NCBI GenBank assembly: GCA_963775395.1
Contig: CAVZIX010000005.1
Span: forward strand, 124,001 to 188,000
Direction of reading: 5' to 3'
Length of the DNA: 64,000 bases
DNA from: JAIBJN01 sp963775395
GTDB lineage: Bacteria; Actinomycetota; Thermoleophilia; Gaiellales; Gaiellaceae
In this document: positions 1-7,910 of the stretch, one piece after another
How positions within the stretch are numbered: position 1 is the stretch's first letter
Layout: each line of letters opens with the position of its first letter
Translations under genes and position numbers: made by a program
The notes under the pieces: model-generated
The model's database searches: none
What the model saw: the letters and a program-made list of their open reading frames with translations, nothing else
Told to the model about the DNA's origin: nothing

Positions 1-7
1 GGACGGC

Positions 8-1039
8 TTACGGCTTGGTGCCGACGCTCTCTAGACGATCGAGGAGCCGCTGTGCTTCCCGCCCGTAGAAACCATCCGGATCCTCGTCCACGGCAAGGCC
101 GAGCTGGCGCTTGGCCTCGTCAACCTGGCCGATCCAGGAGAGCGCCAGCCCGAGGTGGTAGCGGACGACGCCACCCTCGTCCGTCGAGGCCATTGGGCCC
201 AGGCGCGAGAACGTTTGCGAAGGGTCGTCCTTGTCGAAGCGACCGACCGCGGCGGCGACGCGCGCGGACAGGTCGTCCGGGTCGGCGACGGCCGCAGCGT
301 CGAAGGCCTCCCTGGCCGAGAGCGGCCGGCCGACGCGCTGAAGCGCGATGCCGTACGCGAGCTTCTCCTCCACCCCGCCGGCTGCCGCACGCCTCTCGAG
401 CTCCTCGAGCTGCTCCTGAGGGGTCAGGCCCTCGAGCCCCGGTGGAGCCTCGATCGGTGCCACGAACGGCGGACGGCCGGGCGCGAAGTCCGGGTGCAGG
501 ATGTCGTCGGCGCGGACTGCGGCAGGCGAGTCGGGCTCGCGACGCTCGACCTCGCGCCACTCCCGCGCGGCGCCCTCGCCGTCGCCGGCCGCCAGGAGCG
601 CAAAGCCCAGGTGCAGGCGGGCGACGCCGCTCTCCGGTTCCTCGGAGACCAGCGCCTCTAGGCGTTCGACCGTCCCGTCGGGCCAGGAGGCTATGGCCGC
701 TCCGACCGCGGCCTCGACCGAGTCGGGGTTCGCCGCCAGCAGCTCCTCGAAGCTCGCCCGGGCCTGTTCGCGCTCGCCGCTCTCGAGCTGCGCCTCGGCG
801 TCGCGGAGCGCGCGCGCCTCCGGGTCGTCCCTGACGAGAAGCCCGAGCTCGAGGGGCGGAGGCCGCCGCTCGGTCTCGGACGCAGCGGGCTCCGGGCTCG
901 GCTCGTCGCCGGCCTGAAGGACGGTGACGCCGACGACGAGCGCGGCCGCTACAGCCGCGGCGACGCCCACGAGAAGACGTGCGCGGACGCGGGAAGACAC
1001 GCGGCAATGGTGCCGCAAACCCCTTGCTTGAGGCCGCAC
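8..1039 (-). CDS. Secreted or membrane-anchored TPR-repeat protein
   Basis: A 343-residue protein. A basic N-terminus and one hydrophobic segment (about residues 20-43, rich in Ala/Val) look like a signal anchor. The rest is helical with TPR-like units, for example the segments around RASFEELLAANPDSVEAA, HLGFALLAAGDGEGAAREW and AREAFDAAAVADPDDLSA, so a periplasmic or cell-surface scaffolding role is inferred. The start is uncertain. I use the GTG at 1039 because TATAGC (complement of 1047-1052) lies 7 nt upstream, as for other leaderless genes here; the GTG at 1000 is an alternative without a Shine-Dalgarno. It is divergent from the cysteine operon. No enzymatic motif is visible. Confidence 0.7.
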   Translation of the reverse strand: MRPQARGLRHHCRVSSRVRARLLVGVAAAVAAALVVGVTVLQAGDEPSPEPAASETERRPPPLELGLLVRDDPEARALRDAEAQLESGEREQARASFEELLAANPDSVEAAVGAAIASWPDGTVERLEALVSEEPESGVARLHLGFALLAAGDGEGAAREWREVERREPDSPAAVRADDILHPDFAPGRPPFVAPIEAPPGLEGLTPQEQLEELERRAAAGGVEEKLAYGIALQRVGRPLSAREAFDAAAVADPDDLSARVAAAVGRFDKDDPSQTFSRLGPMASTDEGGVVRYHLGLALSWIGQVDEAKRQLGLAVDEDPDGFYGREAQRLLDRLESVGTKP

Positions 1040-1046
1040 GGAGGTC

Positions 1047-1054
1047 GCTATACT
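1047..1054. promoter_or_regulatory. Overlapping divergent -10 boxes
   Basis: TATACT at 1049-1054 reads rightward, 10 nt before the ATG at 1065. The complement of 1047-1052, TATAGC, reads leftward, 7 nt before the GTG at 1039. Neither gene has a Shine-Dalgarno sequence, so both transcripts are probably leaderless or nearly so. No convincing -35 box was found. Confidence 0.5.
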
Positions 1055-1064
1055 TCCTGAAGCA

Positions 1065-2243
1065 ATGCCGAGCTATCGCGAGCTGCTGCAGCAGGTCAAG
1101 AGCGAGATCGAGGAGATCGACGCCGCGCGGACGGCCGAGCTTCGGGAGACCGACTCGCCCGTCCTCGTCGACGTGCGGGAGCGCAGCGAGTGGGACGAGG
1201 GCACCATCCCGGGGGCGATTCATATCCCTCGCGGCAACCTCGAGTCCCGCATCGAGCAGGCGGTGCCCGACCGGGACGCGCACGTGATCCTCTACTGCGC
1301 GTCCGGCAACCGCTCCGCGTTCGCGGCCAAGGCGCTCGAGGAGCTCGGCTACGAGAATGTCGCGTCGCTCCAGGGGGGCTTCGGCGACTGGAAGCGCAAC
1401 GGCTTCCCGTTCGAGGTCCCGCGCGCGCTCGACGACGCAAAGCGCCGCCGCTACTCCCGCCACCTCCTGATTCCGGAGGTCGGCGAGGAGGGCCAGCTGC
1501 GCCTTCTCGACGCGCGCATGCTGCTCATCGGCGCCGGCGGCCTGGGCTCACCAGCCTCGCTCTATCTCGCGGCCGCCGGCGTCGGCACGCTCGGGATCGT
1601 CGACGACGACGCCGTCGACGAGACGAACCTCCAGCGCCAGATCGTCCACTCCACCGACCGCCTCGGCGAGTCGAAGGCGGAGTCGGCGAAGCGCACGATC
1701 GAGGCGCTCAACCCGGACGTGACCGTGAAGGTCTTCAAGGAGCGTCTCACCTCGGAGAACGTCGACCGCATCCTCGGCGAGGGCTGGGACGTGATCGTCG
1801 ACGGCGCCGACAACTTTCCCACGCGCTACCTCCTGAACGACGCCTCGGTCTGGCACGGCATCCCCGTCGTGCACGGATCGATCTTCCGCTTCGAGGGCCA
1901 GGCGACCGTGTTCAAGCCGAAGGAGGGGCCGTGCTACCGCTGCCTCTTCCCGCAGCCGCCGCCGCCCGAGCTCGCCCCGAGCTGCGCCGAGGGCGGCGTG
2001 CTCGGCGTCCTGCCGGGCATCGTCGGGTCGCTCCAGGCGAACGAGGCGCTCAAGCTGGCGCTCGGCGTCGGCGAGCCGCTCGTCGGCCGCCTGCTCCTCT
2101 TCGACGCGCTCGAGACGCAGTTCACCGAGATCACGCTGCGCCGCGACCCGGACTGCCCGGTCTGCGGCGACCAGCCGACCATCACCGACTACATCGACTA
2201 CGTCGAGTTCTGCGCCGGCCCGCGGGCCCAGGTGACGCGGTGA
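1065..2243 (+). CDS. E1-like adenylyltransferase with N-terminal rhodanese (MoeB/MoeZ type)
   Basis: A 392-residue enzyme expected to adenylate the C-terminal glycine of a ubiquitin-like sulfur carrier and load it with sulfur. Residues 15-115 are a rhodanese domain with the persulfide cysteine at about 78 (motif CASGNRSA). Residues 125-375 are a ThiF/MoeB domain with nucleotide-binding GAGGLGSP at 156-163 and zinc pairs CYRC and CPVC near the end. In mycobacterial MoeZ, which activates CysO, the rhodanese is C-terminal; here the order is reversed. The stop overlaps the start of the CysO-CysM gene (GTGA at 2240-2243), so the two are probably translationally coupled. CysO is the likely partner; MoaD/ThiS activation cannot be excluded. 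Confidence 0.9.
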   Translation: MPSYRELLQQVKSEIEEIDAARTAELRETDSPVLVDVRERSEWDEGTIPGAIHIPRGNLESRIEQAVPDRDAHVILYCASGNRSAFAAKALEELGYENVASLQGGFGDWKRNGFPFEVPRALDDAKRRRYSRHLLIPEVGEEGQLRLLDARMLLIGAGGLGSPASLYLAAAGVGTLGIVDDDAVDETNLQRQIVHSTDRLGESKAESAKRTIEALNPDVTVKVFKERLTSENVDRILGEGWDVIVDGADNFPTRYLLNDASVWHGIPVVHGSIFRFEGQATVFKPKEGPCYRCLFPQPPPPELAPSCAEGGVLGVLPGIVGSLQANEALKLALGVGEPLVGRLLLFDALETQFTEITLRRDPDCPVCGDQPTITDYIDYVEFCAGPRAQVTR

Positions 2244-3451
2244 TCCGCGTCCGCATCCCGCCGACCCTTCGGAACGAGGTCGGCGGAGCGCGCGAGGTCG
2301 AGGCTACGGGCGGCACGCTGCGCGAGGTGCTCGGCGACCTCGCCGACCGCTTCCCCGGGCTCGGGAACCAGGTGCTCGAGAACGGCGACGGCATCGCCCC
2401 GTTCGTCAACGTCTATCTCGACAGCGAGGACGTGCGCACGCTCCAGGGGCTCGACACGCCGGTGGGCGAGGGCTCGACCGTGATCCTGCTACCCGCGATG
2501 GCGGGCGGCGAGCGCACGCTGACCCCGTCGCTCCTCGAGACGATCGGCGATACGCCGCTCGTCGAGCTGCCGCGCCTCGCGCCCCACCCGGGCGTCCGCC
2601 TCTACGCGAAGCTCGAGGGCCAGAACCCCACCGGCTCCATCAAGGACCGCGTCGCCAAGGCGATGATCGAGAGCGCCGAGGCCTCGGGCGAGCTCGAGCC
2701 CGGCCGCGAGCTCCTCGAGCCCACGAGCGGGAACACCGGGATCTCGCTCGCCATGGTGGCCAAGCTCAAGGGCTACCCGCTCACCTGCGTTCTTCCCGAG
2801 AACGCGACGCCGGAGCGCATGAAGCTCCTCGAGCTCTACGGCGCGCGGCTCGTCTTCTCCCCGGCGTCCGAGGGCTCGAACGGCGCGGTACGGATCGCGC
2901 TCCGTCTTGCGGAGCGCGATCCGCGTCTGTTCATGCCTTTCCAGTACGCCAACGAGGCCAATCCCCGAGCGCACTACGAGGGAACGGGCGCCGAGATCGC
3001 AGACGCCCTCCCGCATGTCGACGCCCTCGTCGCCGGTCTCGGCACCGGCGGCACCCTGATGGGCGCCGGCGACCGGCTCCGGGAGGCCAATCCCGATCTC
3101 GTCGTTGCCGCCGCCGAGCCGTTGCAAGGCGATCTCGTCTACGGGCTTCGCTCGCTGGCGGACGGCTACGTGCCGCCGATCCTCGACCTCGCCAAGCTCG
3201 ACCGGAAGGTGCTCGTCACCAACGAGGAGTCGGTCGAGGGCCTGCGCCTCCTGCTCGACCGTGAGGCGATCTTTGCCGGCGTCTCGTCCGGCGCCGTGCT
3301 CCACGTGGCGCGCAAGATCGCCGAGGAGATCGAGGAGGGCGTCGTCGTCGCGGTGTTCGCCGACGGCGGCTGGAAGTACCTCTCCGCCGACTTCTGGGCC
3401 CGCCCCGCAGACGAGGTCGGGAAGTCGATGGAGGACCGCATCTGGTGGTGA
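2240..3451 (+). CDS. cysM: CysO-CysM fusion: sulfur carrier joined to cysteine synthase
   Basis: One continuous 403-codon frame. Residues 1-90 are a beta-grasp CysO/ThiS/MoaD-like carrier ending in the expected PAMAGG (Gly-Gly at 89-90, bases 2504-2509). The codons that follow are GAG CGC ACG with no stop, leading straight into a complete PLP-dependent cysteine synthase: substrate loop, PLP lysine at about 135 in NPTGSIKDR, phosphate loop SGNTG, and the DGGWKYLS plus aromatic tail typical of CysM, which uses O-phosphoserine and CysO-thiocarboxylate in mycobacteria. Thiocarboxylation needs a free Gly-Gly end, so processing would be required. An in-frame ATG at 2498 could start CysM alone, but that does not free CysO. 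It overlaps its upstream and downstream neighbours. Confidence 0.9.
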   Translation: MIRVRIPPTLRNEVGGAREVEATGGTLREVLGDLADRFPGLGNQVLENGDGIAPFVNVYLDSEDVRTLQGLDTPVGEGSTVILLPAMAGGERTLTPSLLETIGDTPLVELPRLAPHPGVRLYAKLEGQNPTGSIKDRVAKAMIESAEASGELEPGRELLEPTSGNTGISLAMVAKLKGYPLTCVLPENATPERMKLLELYGARLVFSPASEGSNGAVRIALRLAERDPRLFMPFQYANEANPRAHYEGTGAEIADALPHVDALVAGLGTGGTLMGAGDRLREANPDLVVAAAEPLQGDLVYGLRSLADGYVPPILDLAKLDRKVLVTNEESVEGLRLLLDREAIFAGVSSGAVLHVARKIAEEIEEGVVVAVFADGGWKYLSADFWARPADEVGKSMEDRIWW

Positions 3452-3816
3452 TCCCCGCCGAGGTGCGCTCGGCCCTCGTCGAGCACGCCCAGGCGGAGCT
3501 CCCCAACGAGGCCTGCGGCCTCATTTCGCTCCGCAACGGAGTTGCGGAGCGATTTTTCCCCGGCCGGAATCGAGCCGCGAGCCCGTACAGGTTCGAGCTC
3601 GAGATCGACCCAGAGGTGTGGTTTCTGGAGGACGACGGCCTTCAACTCGCGGTGTTCCATTCGCACCCGTCGTCGCCGCCGCGTCCGTCGCGGACGGACG
3701 TCGAGAACATCGGGCTCTGGGAGGGCCGCCCCTACGTGATCCTCTCGCTTCGCACGGGGGAACTGGCGGCGTGGACGATCGCGGACGGCTCCGTCGACAG
3801 CCTGCCCCTGTCCTAG
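3448..3816 (+). CDS. mec: JAMM/MPN+ metallohydrolase, Mec-like
   Basis: A 122-residue zinc peptidase of the JAB1/MPN+ family. The full metal signature is present: Glu21 in LPNEACG, then HSHP and the spaced Ser and Asp in SPPRPSRTD. In mycobacteria Mec releases cysteine from the CysO-Cys adduct. Here it is the natural candidate for that step and possibly for cutting the Gly-Gly/CysM junction of the upstream fusion (inference). The GTG at 3448 overlaps the cysM TGA (GTGA), indicating coupling; the GTG at 3445 is a one-codon-longer alternative. Confidence 0.85.
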   Translation: MIPAEVRSALVEHAQAELPNEACGLISLRNGVAERFFPGRNRAASPYRFELEIDPEVWFLEDDGLQLAVFHSHPSSPPRPSRTDVENIGLWEGRPYVILSLRTGELAAWTIADGSVDSLPLS

Positions 3817-3850
3817 GCTGCGGGAACCTTTCCGGCGGGCCGCCGGTCAG

Positions 3851-4225
3851 ATGGGCATGAGGACGATCTCCCTCTTCGCAACGCTGGTTGTCGCCCTGGC
3901 ACTCGCCGCGTGCGGCGGCGAGGACGAGGCCGCGGGCGATCGCCCTGCAGAGATCTCGGTCGAGGAGGCAGTCGACCACGACGGGCCGGCCGTGGTTACC
4001 GGGAGCCTGCTCGCGAACGGGGACGACGTGAAGCTCTGCGGTGCCCTGGCCGAGTCCTTCCCGCCTCAGTGCGGCGGCGGGTCGATCTCCGTGGTCGGCC
4101 TCGACCTCGGGTCGCTGGACGGCCTCACGGCCGAGGGCGACGTGACGTGGAGCGACCTGCCAATCGAGGTCGAGGGCGTTCTCGCGGACGGAACGCTCGC
4201 GGTGGACGAGAATGCACCCGAATGA
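3851..4225 (+). CDS. Small lipoprotein of unknown function
   Basis: A 124-residue protein with a lipoprotein signal: Met-Arg start, hydrophobic core, lipobox LAAC at about residues 18-21, then an acidic linker. The mature domain has two further cysteines and a beta-rich pattern with short Gly/Asp turns, perhaps a small OB-like fold; I recognise no family. The stop overlaps the next start (ATGA at 4222-4225). A second ATG at 3857 is an equally good start. Confidence 0.75.
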   Translation: MGMRTISLFATLVVALALAACGGEDEAAGDRPAEISVEEAVDHDGPAVVTGSLLANGDDVKLCGALAESFPPQCGGGSISVVGLDLGSLDGLTAEGDVTWSDLPIEVEGVLADGTLAVDENAPE

Positions 4226-4488
4226 CGGACTTCCCAGAGGGCTGGAACGAGGTTCGCGGCGCGCTGCAGCGCGGCTTCCGCTTCAAGGACTTCGCCGAGG
4301 CGATGGTGTTCGTGAACCGGCTGGCGGAGGCCTCCGAGGCTGCGAATCACCATCCGGACATCACGATCAGCTGGAACGCGGTTACGGTTCGGTGGTGGAC
4401 ACACGTCAAGCGCGCCATCACGGACACCGACGTCGAAATGGCACGGCGCACCGACGAGCTCGCCTCGTCCTCCTCGCAGCACTCGTAG
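4222..4488 (+). CDS. Pterin-4a-carbinolamine dehydratase (PCD/DCoH family)
   Basis: An 88-residue protein matching the PCD fold from end to end: FRFKDFAEAMVFVNRLAE, then the signature NHHPDI with the catalytic histidines, then a beta strand and T-H-x(n)-T-D-x-D near the end. The enzyme dehydrates 4a-hydroxytetrahydropterin. No aromatic amino acid hydroxylase is visible nearby, so its role here is open; many bacterial homologues lack a known partner. The start overlaps the preceding lipoprotein stop as ATGA. Confidence 0.88.
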   Translation: MTDFPEGWNEVRGALQRGFRFKDFAEAMVFVNRLAEASEAANHHPDITISWNAVTVRWWTHVKRAITDTDVEMARRTDELASSSSQHS

Positions 4489-4889
4489 CGCTCCTCGCGG
4501 TCGGCTGTGGCTCGGAGTCCGGGGGCTCCGACGACGCGGGCGGCGGCGACACGGGCGCAGCCGAGACCCCGGCGGGGACCGAGCTCACGATCACCGTCTG
4601 GCTCGAGGGGAAGGACGGCGCTTCGCAGGAGGCGACGCTGACCTGCGACCCGCCCGGCGGGACACACCCGCGGCCGGAGGAGGCCTGCATGGTGCTCCAG
4701 GCCGACCCGGAGGCGCTCGAGCCTCTCCCGCCCGACAGCGTGTGCACGCAGATTTACGGGGGGCCGGAAGAGGCGACGGTCGTCGGCACGCTCGACGGCG
4801 AGCAGGTGAACGCGACGTTCAGCCGGCAGAACGGCTGCGAGATCGACCGCTGGATGCGGATGGCCGGGATCCTCCAGCTCGGGGATTGA
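4395..4889 (+). CDS. Subtilisin-inhibitor-like (SSI, family I16) lipoprotein
   Basis: A 164-residue protein with an Arg-rich n-region, hydrophobic stretch and lipobox AVGC, then a Ser/Gly/Asp linker and an SSI domain. SSI hallmarks are TCDPPGGTHP, a second cysteine in EEAC, then VCTQIYGGP, GTLDGEQVNATFSR and NGCEIDRW; the four cysteines match the two conserved disulfides. By alignment with Streptomyces SSI the reactive-site P1 residue would be the Gln after CT, unlike Met in SSI. The only plausible in-frame starts are GTG at 4392/4395, giving an unusual 94-nt overlap with the PCD gene in another frame. It probably protects surface proteins from serine proteases. Confidence 0.8.
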   Translation: MDTRQARHHGHRRRNGTAHRRARLVLLAALVALLAVGCGSESGGSDDAGGGDTGAAETPAGTELTITVWLEGKDGASQEATLTCDPPGGTHPRPEEACMVLQADPEALEPLPPDSVCTQIYGGPEEATVVGTLDGEQVNATFSRQNGCEIDRWMRMAGILQLGD

Positions 4890-4920
4890 CGACGACGCGC
4901 CGGGAGGCCACAACGAGCCT

Positions 4921-5832
4921 ATGAGGCTCGCCCTCGGATCGGCGCTTGCCGCGGCCCTCCTCGCCGCCCCGGCCGCGCTTGGTTCACCGCTCCCGGGGGC
5001 GCCGAACTGCCCGGTCTTCCCCGCGTCGAGCGTGTGGAACAAGCCGGTCGACAGGCTGGCGGTGCGGAAGGACTCGCGCACGATCGTCAACGCGATCGGG
5101 GCCACGCAGTACGTCCACGCGGACTTCGGCTCGGGCCTCTGGGACGGCGGCCCGATCGGGATCCCCATCACCGTCGTCGGCTCCTCGCAAGCCAGAACGG
5201 CCGTCGACTTCCACTACGACGAGGAGAGCGACCCCGGGCCATACCCGATCCCACCCGACGTGGCGATCGAGGGCGGGCCGGACGCAGACGGCGACCGCCA
5301 CGCGATCATCGTCGACCGCGACTCGTGCACCCTCTACGAGCTGTTCGACCTCCATCCGGCCTGGGACGCGGGCTCCGGCGCGATCTGGAACCTGCGCACG
5401 AACCAGATGCGACCCCTCGGCTGGACGTCGGCTGACGCCGCCGGCCTCGCGATCCTGCCCGGCCTCGCGCGCTACGACGAGGTGGCGAGGGGCGTCATCG
5501 ACCACGCACTGCGCTTCACGGTCAAGCGCTCGCGGCGGGCGTTCATCTACCCGGCGCGACACTTCGCGAGCAGCTACACGAGCCCGAGCCTCCCGCCCAT
5601 GGGCCTGCGCCTGCGGCTGCGCGCGAACTTCCCCGTGGCCGGCTTCCCGCCCCAAGCGCGTGTGATCCTCCGGGCGCTGAAGCGCTACGGGATGATCGTC
5701 GCCGACAACGGCTCGAGCTGGTACATCTCCGGCGCCCCGGACCCGCGCTGGTCGAACGACCAGCTGCACACGCTCCACCGCGTCAAGGGCTCGGACTTCC
5801 GCGTCGTCAACACCTCCAAGCTCCGCCCCTAG
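4921..5832 (+). CDS. Secreted protein of unknown function
   Basis: A 303-residue protein with a clear Sec signal peptide (about residues 1-22, Ala/Leu-rich, AxA-like site before SPLPG). The mature part has two cysteines near each other in primary blocks (NCPVFP and DSCTLYELF), a Pro/Asp-rich first half, and a second half with conserved-looking aromatic blocks (SYTSPSLPPMGLRLRLR, KRYGMIVADNGSSWYISG). I recognise no catalytic motif. It faces the leftward aldo/keto reductase gene across a repeat-bearing intergenic stretch. Confidence 0.75.
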   Translation: MRLALGSALAAALLAAPAALGSPLPGAPNCPVFPASSVWNKPVDRLAVRKDSRTIVNAIGATQYVHADFGSGLWDGGPIGIPITVVGSSQARTAVDFHYDEESDPGPYPIPPDVAIEGGPDADGDRHAIIVDRDSCTLYELFDLHPAWDAGSGAIWNLRTNQMRPLGWTSADAAGLAILPGLARYDEVARGVIDHALRFTVKRSRRAFIYPARHFASSYTSPSLPPMGLRLRLRANFPVAGFPPQARVILRALKRYGMIVADNGSSWYISGAPDPRWSNDQLHTLHRVKGSDFRVVNTSKLRP

Positions 5833-5835
5833 TCC

Positions 5836-5985
5836 CTCCGGGCACGCCCGGGGTCAGACCCTGGCCGTGGCCGCGGAGGACGGTGCATCACGGATCCATG
5901 AGCCCTCGCGTGCCGGCGCAGGGGACTAGAGCCGCTCGTGCGCACGTCTCCTCCGGACACGTCAGGGGTCAGACCCCGGCCGTGG
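5836..5985. repeat. Two direct copies of a 35-nt palindrome-bearing repeat
   Basis: Copies at 5836-5870 and 5951-5985 match at 31 of 35 positions. Both contain the palindrome GGGGTCAGACCC followed by GGCCGTGG. The first copy is also preceded by CCGGGC-AC-GCCCGG (5838-5851). They lie between two convergent genes, so they could act as a bidirectional terminator or be a small dispersed repeat. A related GGGGTCAGACC recurs at 9797-9807 at the end of the nagA-like gene. Confidence 0.6.
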
Positions 5986-5989
5986 CTCT

Positions 5990-6832
5990 TCAGGACGTGC
6001 CGATGCGGGCGAGCTCGTCGTCAGTGAGCTCGAGCTCGGCCGCGGCGACGTTCTCCTCCAGGTGCTCGAGCGAGGCCGTGCCGGGGATGACGACGACGAC
6101 CGGCGAGCGCGCGAGGAGCCACGCGAGAGCGACCTGCGCCGGCGTTGCGCCGTGCGGCCGCGCGATCTCGTCGAGCGTCCCGCCGGGCCGGGCGAGGTCG
6201 CCGACGGCGAGCGGCCACCAGGGGAAAAACGCGATGCCCTGCTGCTCGCACTCGTCGATCACGTCGTCCGAGGCGCGGTCGGCCAGGCTATAGCGGTTCT
6301 GGACGGAGACGACCGGGACGATCTCCTGGGCGCGGTGGAGCTCGTCGACGGTCACGTTCGAGAGCCCGACGTGACGGATCTTCCCCTCCTCGCGCAGGCG
6401 CGCAAGCTCGCCGACCGACTCCTCGAGCGGCACCTTCGGGTCGGGAGCGTGCAGCTGGTAGAGGTCGATGCGCTCGAGCCGCAGGCGGCGCAGGCTCCCC
6501 TCGCACGCCTCGCGGAGGTGCTCCGGGCGCGCGTCGCTCGGCCACGGGCCCGGGCCGGTCCGAAGGAGCCCGCCCTTGGTGGCGACGACGAGCCCGTCGT
6601 ATGGATGGAGCGCCTCCGCGACCTGGAGCTCGTTCACCTCCGGCCCGTACGAGTCCGCCGTATCGACGAGGTCGACGCCCAGCTCGACGGCGCGGCGCAG
6701 GACCTCGAGCGCGTTCTCGCGGTCGTCCGGCCAGCCGAGGATCGACGGCCCGCACAGGCGCATAGCGCCGTACGCCATCCGGCGCACGACGAGGTCGCCG
6801 CCGATCCGAATCGACTCAGGCGCAGAGCTCAC
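5990..6832 (-). CDS. Aldo/keto reductase
   Basis: A 280-residue NAD(P)H-dependent reductase with a TIM barrel. The catalytic tetrad is visible: Asp and Tyr in DTADSYG, Lys in ATKGG, His in YQLHAPD. The NADP phosphate-loop region near VIPGTASLEHLEENV is typical of the family. The GTG at 6832 is chosen because it gives a normal N-terminus (SSAPESIRIGGDL) and overlaps the M20 peptidase stop by 17 nt; a longer frame exists upstream but lies within the peptidase gene. Substrate unknown. Third gene of a leftward operon. Confidence 0.88.
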   Translation of the reverse strand: MSSAPESIRIGGDLVVRRMAYGAMRLCGPSILGWPDDRENALEVLRRAVELGVDLVDTADSYGPEVNELQVAEALHPYDGLVVATKGGLLRTGPGPWPSDARPEHLREACEGSLRRLRLERIDLYQLHAPDPKVPLEESVGELARLREEGKIRHVGLSNVTVDELHRAQEIVPVVSVQNRYSLADRASDDVIDECEQQGIAFFPWWPLAVGDLARPGGTLDEIARPHGATPAQVALAWLLARSPVVVVIPGTASLEHLEENVAAAELELTDDELARIGTS

Positions 6833-7910
6833 GAGCGACGGCCGTGTAGATCTCCACACAGCGTTCAACGCTGGCGAGATCCACCCATTCCTCGACGGCA
6901 TGCGCGCCCTCGCCCGCAGGGCCGAACACGACCGTCGGGATGCCCGCGGAGGAGAGGAGCGCCGAATCGGCCCAGAACGGGACTCCGACGATCTCCGGTC
7001 CCCCCGCGTGGCGCGAGACGAGCTCGGCGATTGCCTCGTCTGCGGGCGTCTCGAACGGGTGGCGCGCGACGACGACGCGGATCTCGCCGTCGATGTCCCC
7101 GAGCAGCTCGCGCAGCTCGCCCTCGACGTGCTCCGTCGACTCGCCCGGGATAGTGCGCCGCTCGCCTTTGAGCAGGCAGCGCTCCGGGTAGCTCGAGAAC
7201 TCCTGCCCGCCTTCGATCACGGAGGCGTGCAGGGAGCCGCTGCCGAGGAGCGGGTGCGTCGGGTCGGCGCGGAGGCGGCGGTCGAGCTCCTCGATGCCGA
7301 CGAGGACGTGGCCCATGTGGGCGATCGCGTCGATGCCGAGATCGGGCCTGGAGCCGTGCGCAGCCCGGCCCTTCGTCTCGATCTCGAAGCCGACGAAGCC
7401 CTTGTGCGCGAGCGCGAGGCGCATCTCGGTGGGCTCGGAGACGATGGCGGCGTCGGCGCGGTACCGCTCAGCGATCCGCGCGGAGCCGATGCTGGCGACC
7501 TCCTCGTCGGCGACCGCCGTGACGATCACATCCCCGCGCAGCCCGGCCCCCGCCGCGTCGGCTCCCGCGAGCATGATCGCCGCCAGTCCTGCCTTCATGT
7601 CGTACGAGCCGCGGCCGTGCATTCGACCGTTCTCGACGGCAGGCTCGAAGGGACGCTCCATGCCGGCCACGCCGACCGTGTCCATGTGCGCGTTCAGGAG
7701 CAGCGAGCGCCCACCGCCGGAACCGCGAGCGATCCCGACCGTGTTGAACCGGCCCGGCGCGAGCTCCTCGATCTCGACCTCGAGGCCCGCATCCTCGAGC
7801 CAGCCGGCGACGAAGCGCGCGATCTCGCCCTCGCCGGCGGCGCCGTCGACCATCTCCGGGTTGATCGAGTCGATGCGGACGAGCTCGGAGAGCAGCTCGG
7901 AGACGGCCAT
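6816..7910 (-). CDS. M20-family metallopeptidase/deacylase (ArgE/DapE type)
   Basis: A 364-residue zinc hydrolase. Metal ligands are apparent in order: His in AHMDTV, bridging Asp in GSYDMKAG, catalytic Glu pair in VADEEVAS, Glu in VSEPTE, and the late His in GEGAHAVEEWV. The dimerisation insert follows GFVGFEIETKG. It cleaves an N-acyl or peptide bond; succinyl-diaminopimelate, acetylornithine and dipeptides are all possible. It is coupled to the upstream VOC gene through TGATG (stop and start share one base). Confidence 0.85.
   Translation of the reverse strand: MAVSELLSELVRIDSINPEMVDGAAGEGEIARFVAGWLEDAGLEVEIEELAPGRFNTVGIARGSGGGRSLLLNAHMDTVGVAGMERPFEPAVENGRMHGRGSYDMKAGLAAIMLAGADAAGAGLRGDVIVTAVADEEVASIGSARIAERYRADAAIVSEPTEMRLALAHKGFVGFEIETKGRAAHGSRPDLGIDAIAHMGHVLVGIEELDRRLRADPTHPLLGSGSLHASVIEGGQEFSSYPERCLLKGERRTIPGESTEHVEGELRELLGDIDGEIRVVVARHPFETPADEAIAELVSRHAGGPEIVGVPFWADSALLSSAGIPTVVFGPAGEGAHAVEEWVDLASVERCVEIYTAVARELCA

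Noticed and set aside
52..834. Long open frames on the strand opposite real genes, such as this one, and many like it across the window
   Set aside because: At this GC content stops are rare; these frames are Arg/Pro/Ala-rich, match no family and lie antisense to well-conserved proteins.
2498..3451. Separate cysM starting at the in-frame ATG 2498
   Set aside because: There is no Shine-Dalgarno or stop before it; even if used, the upstream CysO frame would still read through into CysM.
5836..5985. Attachment sites of an integrated element
   Set aside because: The 80-nt stretch between the copies carries no gene, and no integrase or tRNA border is present.
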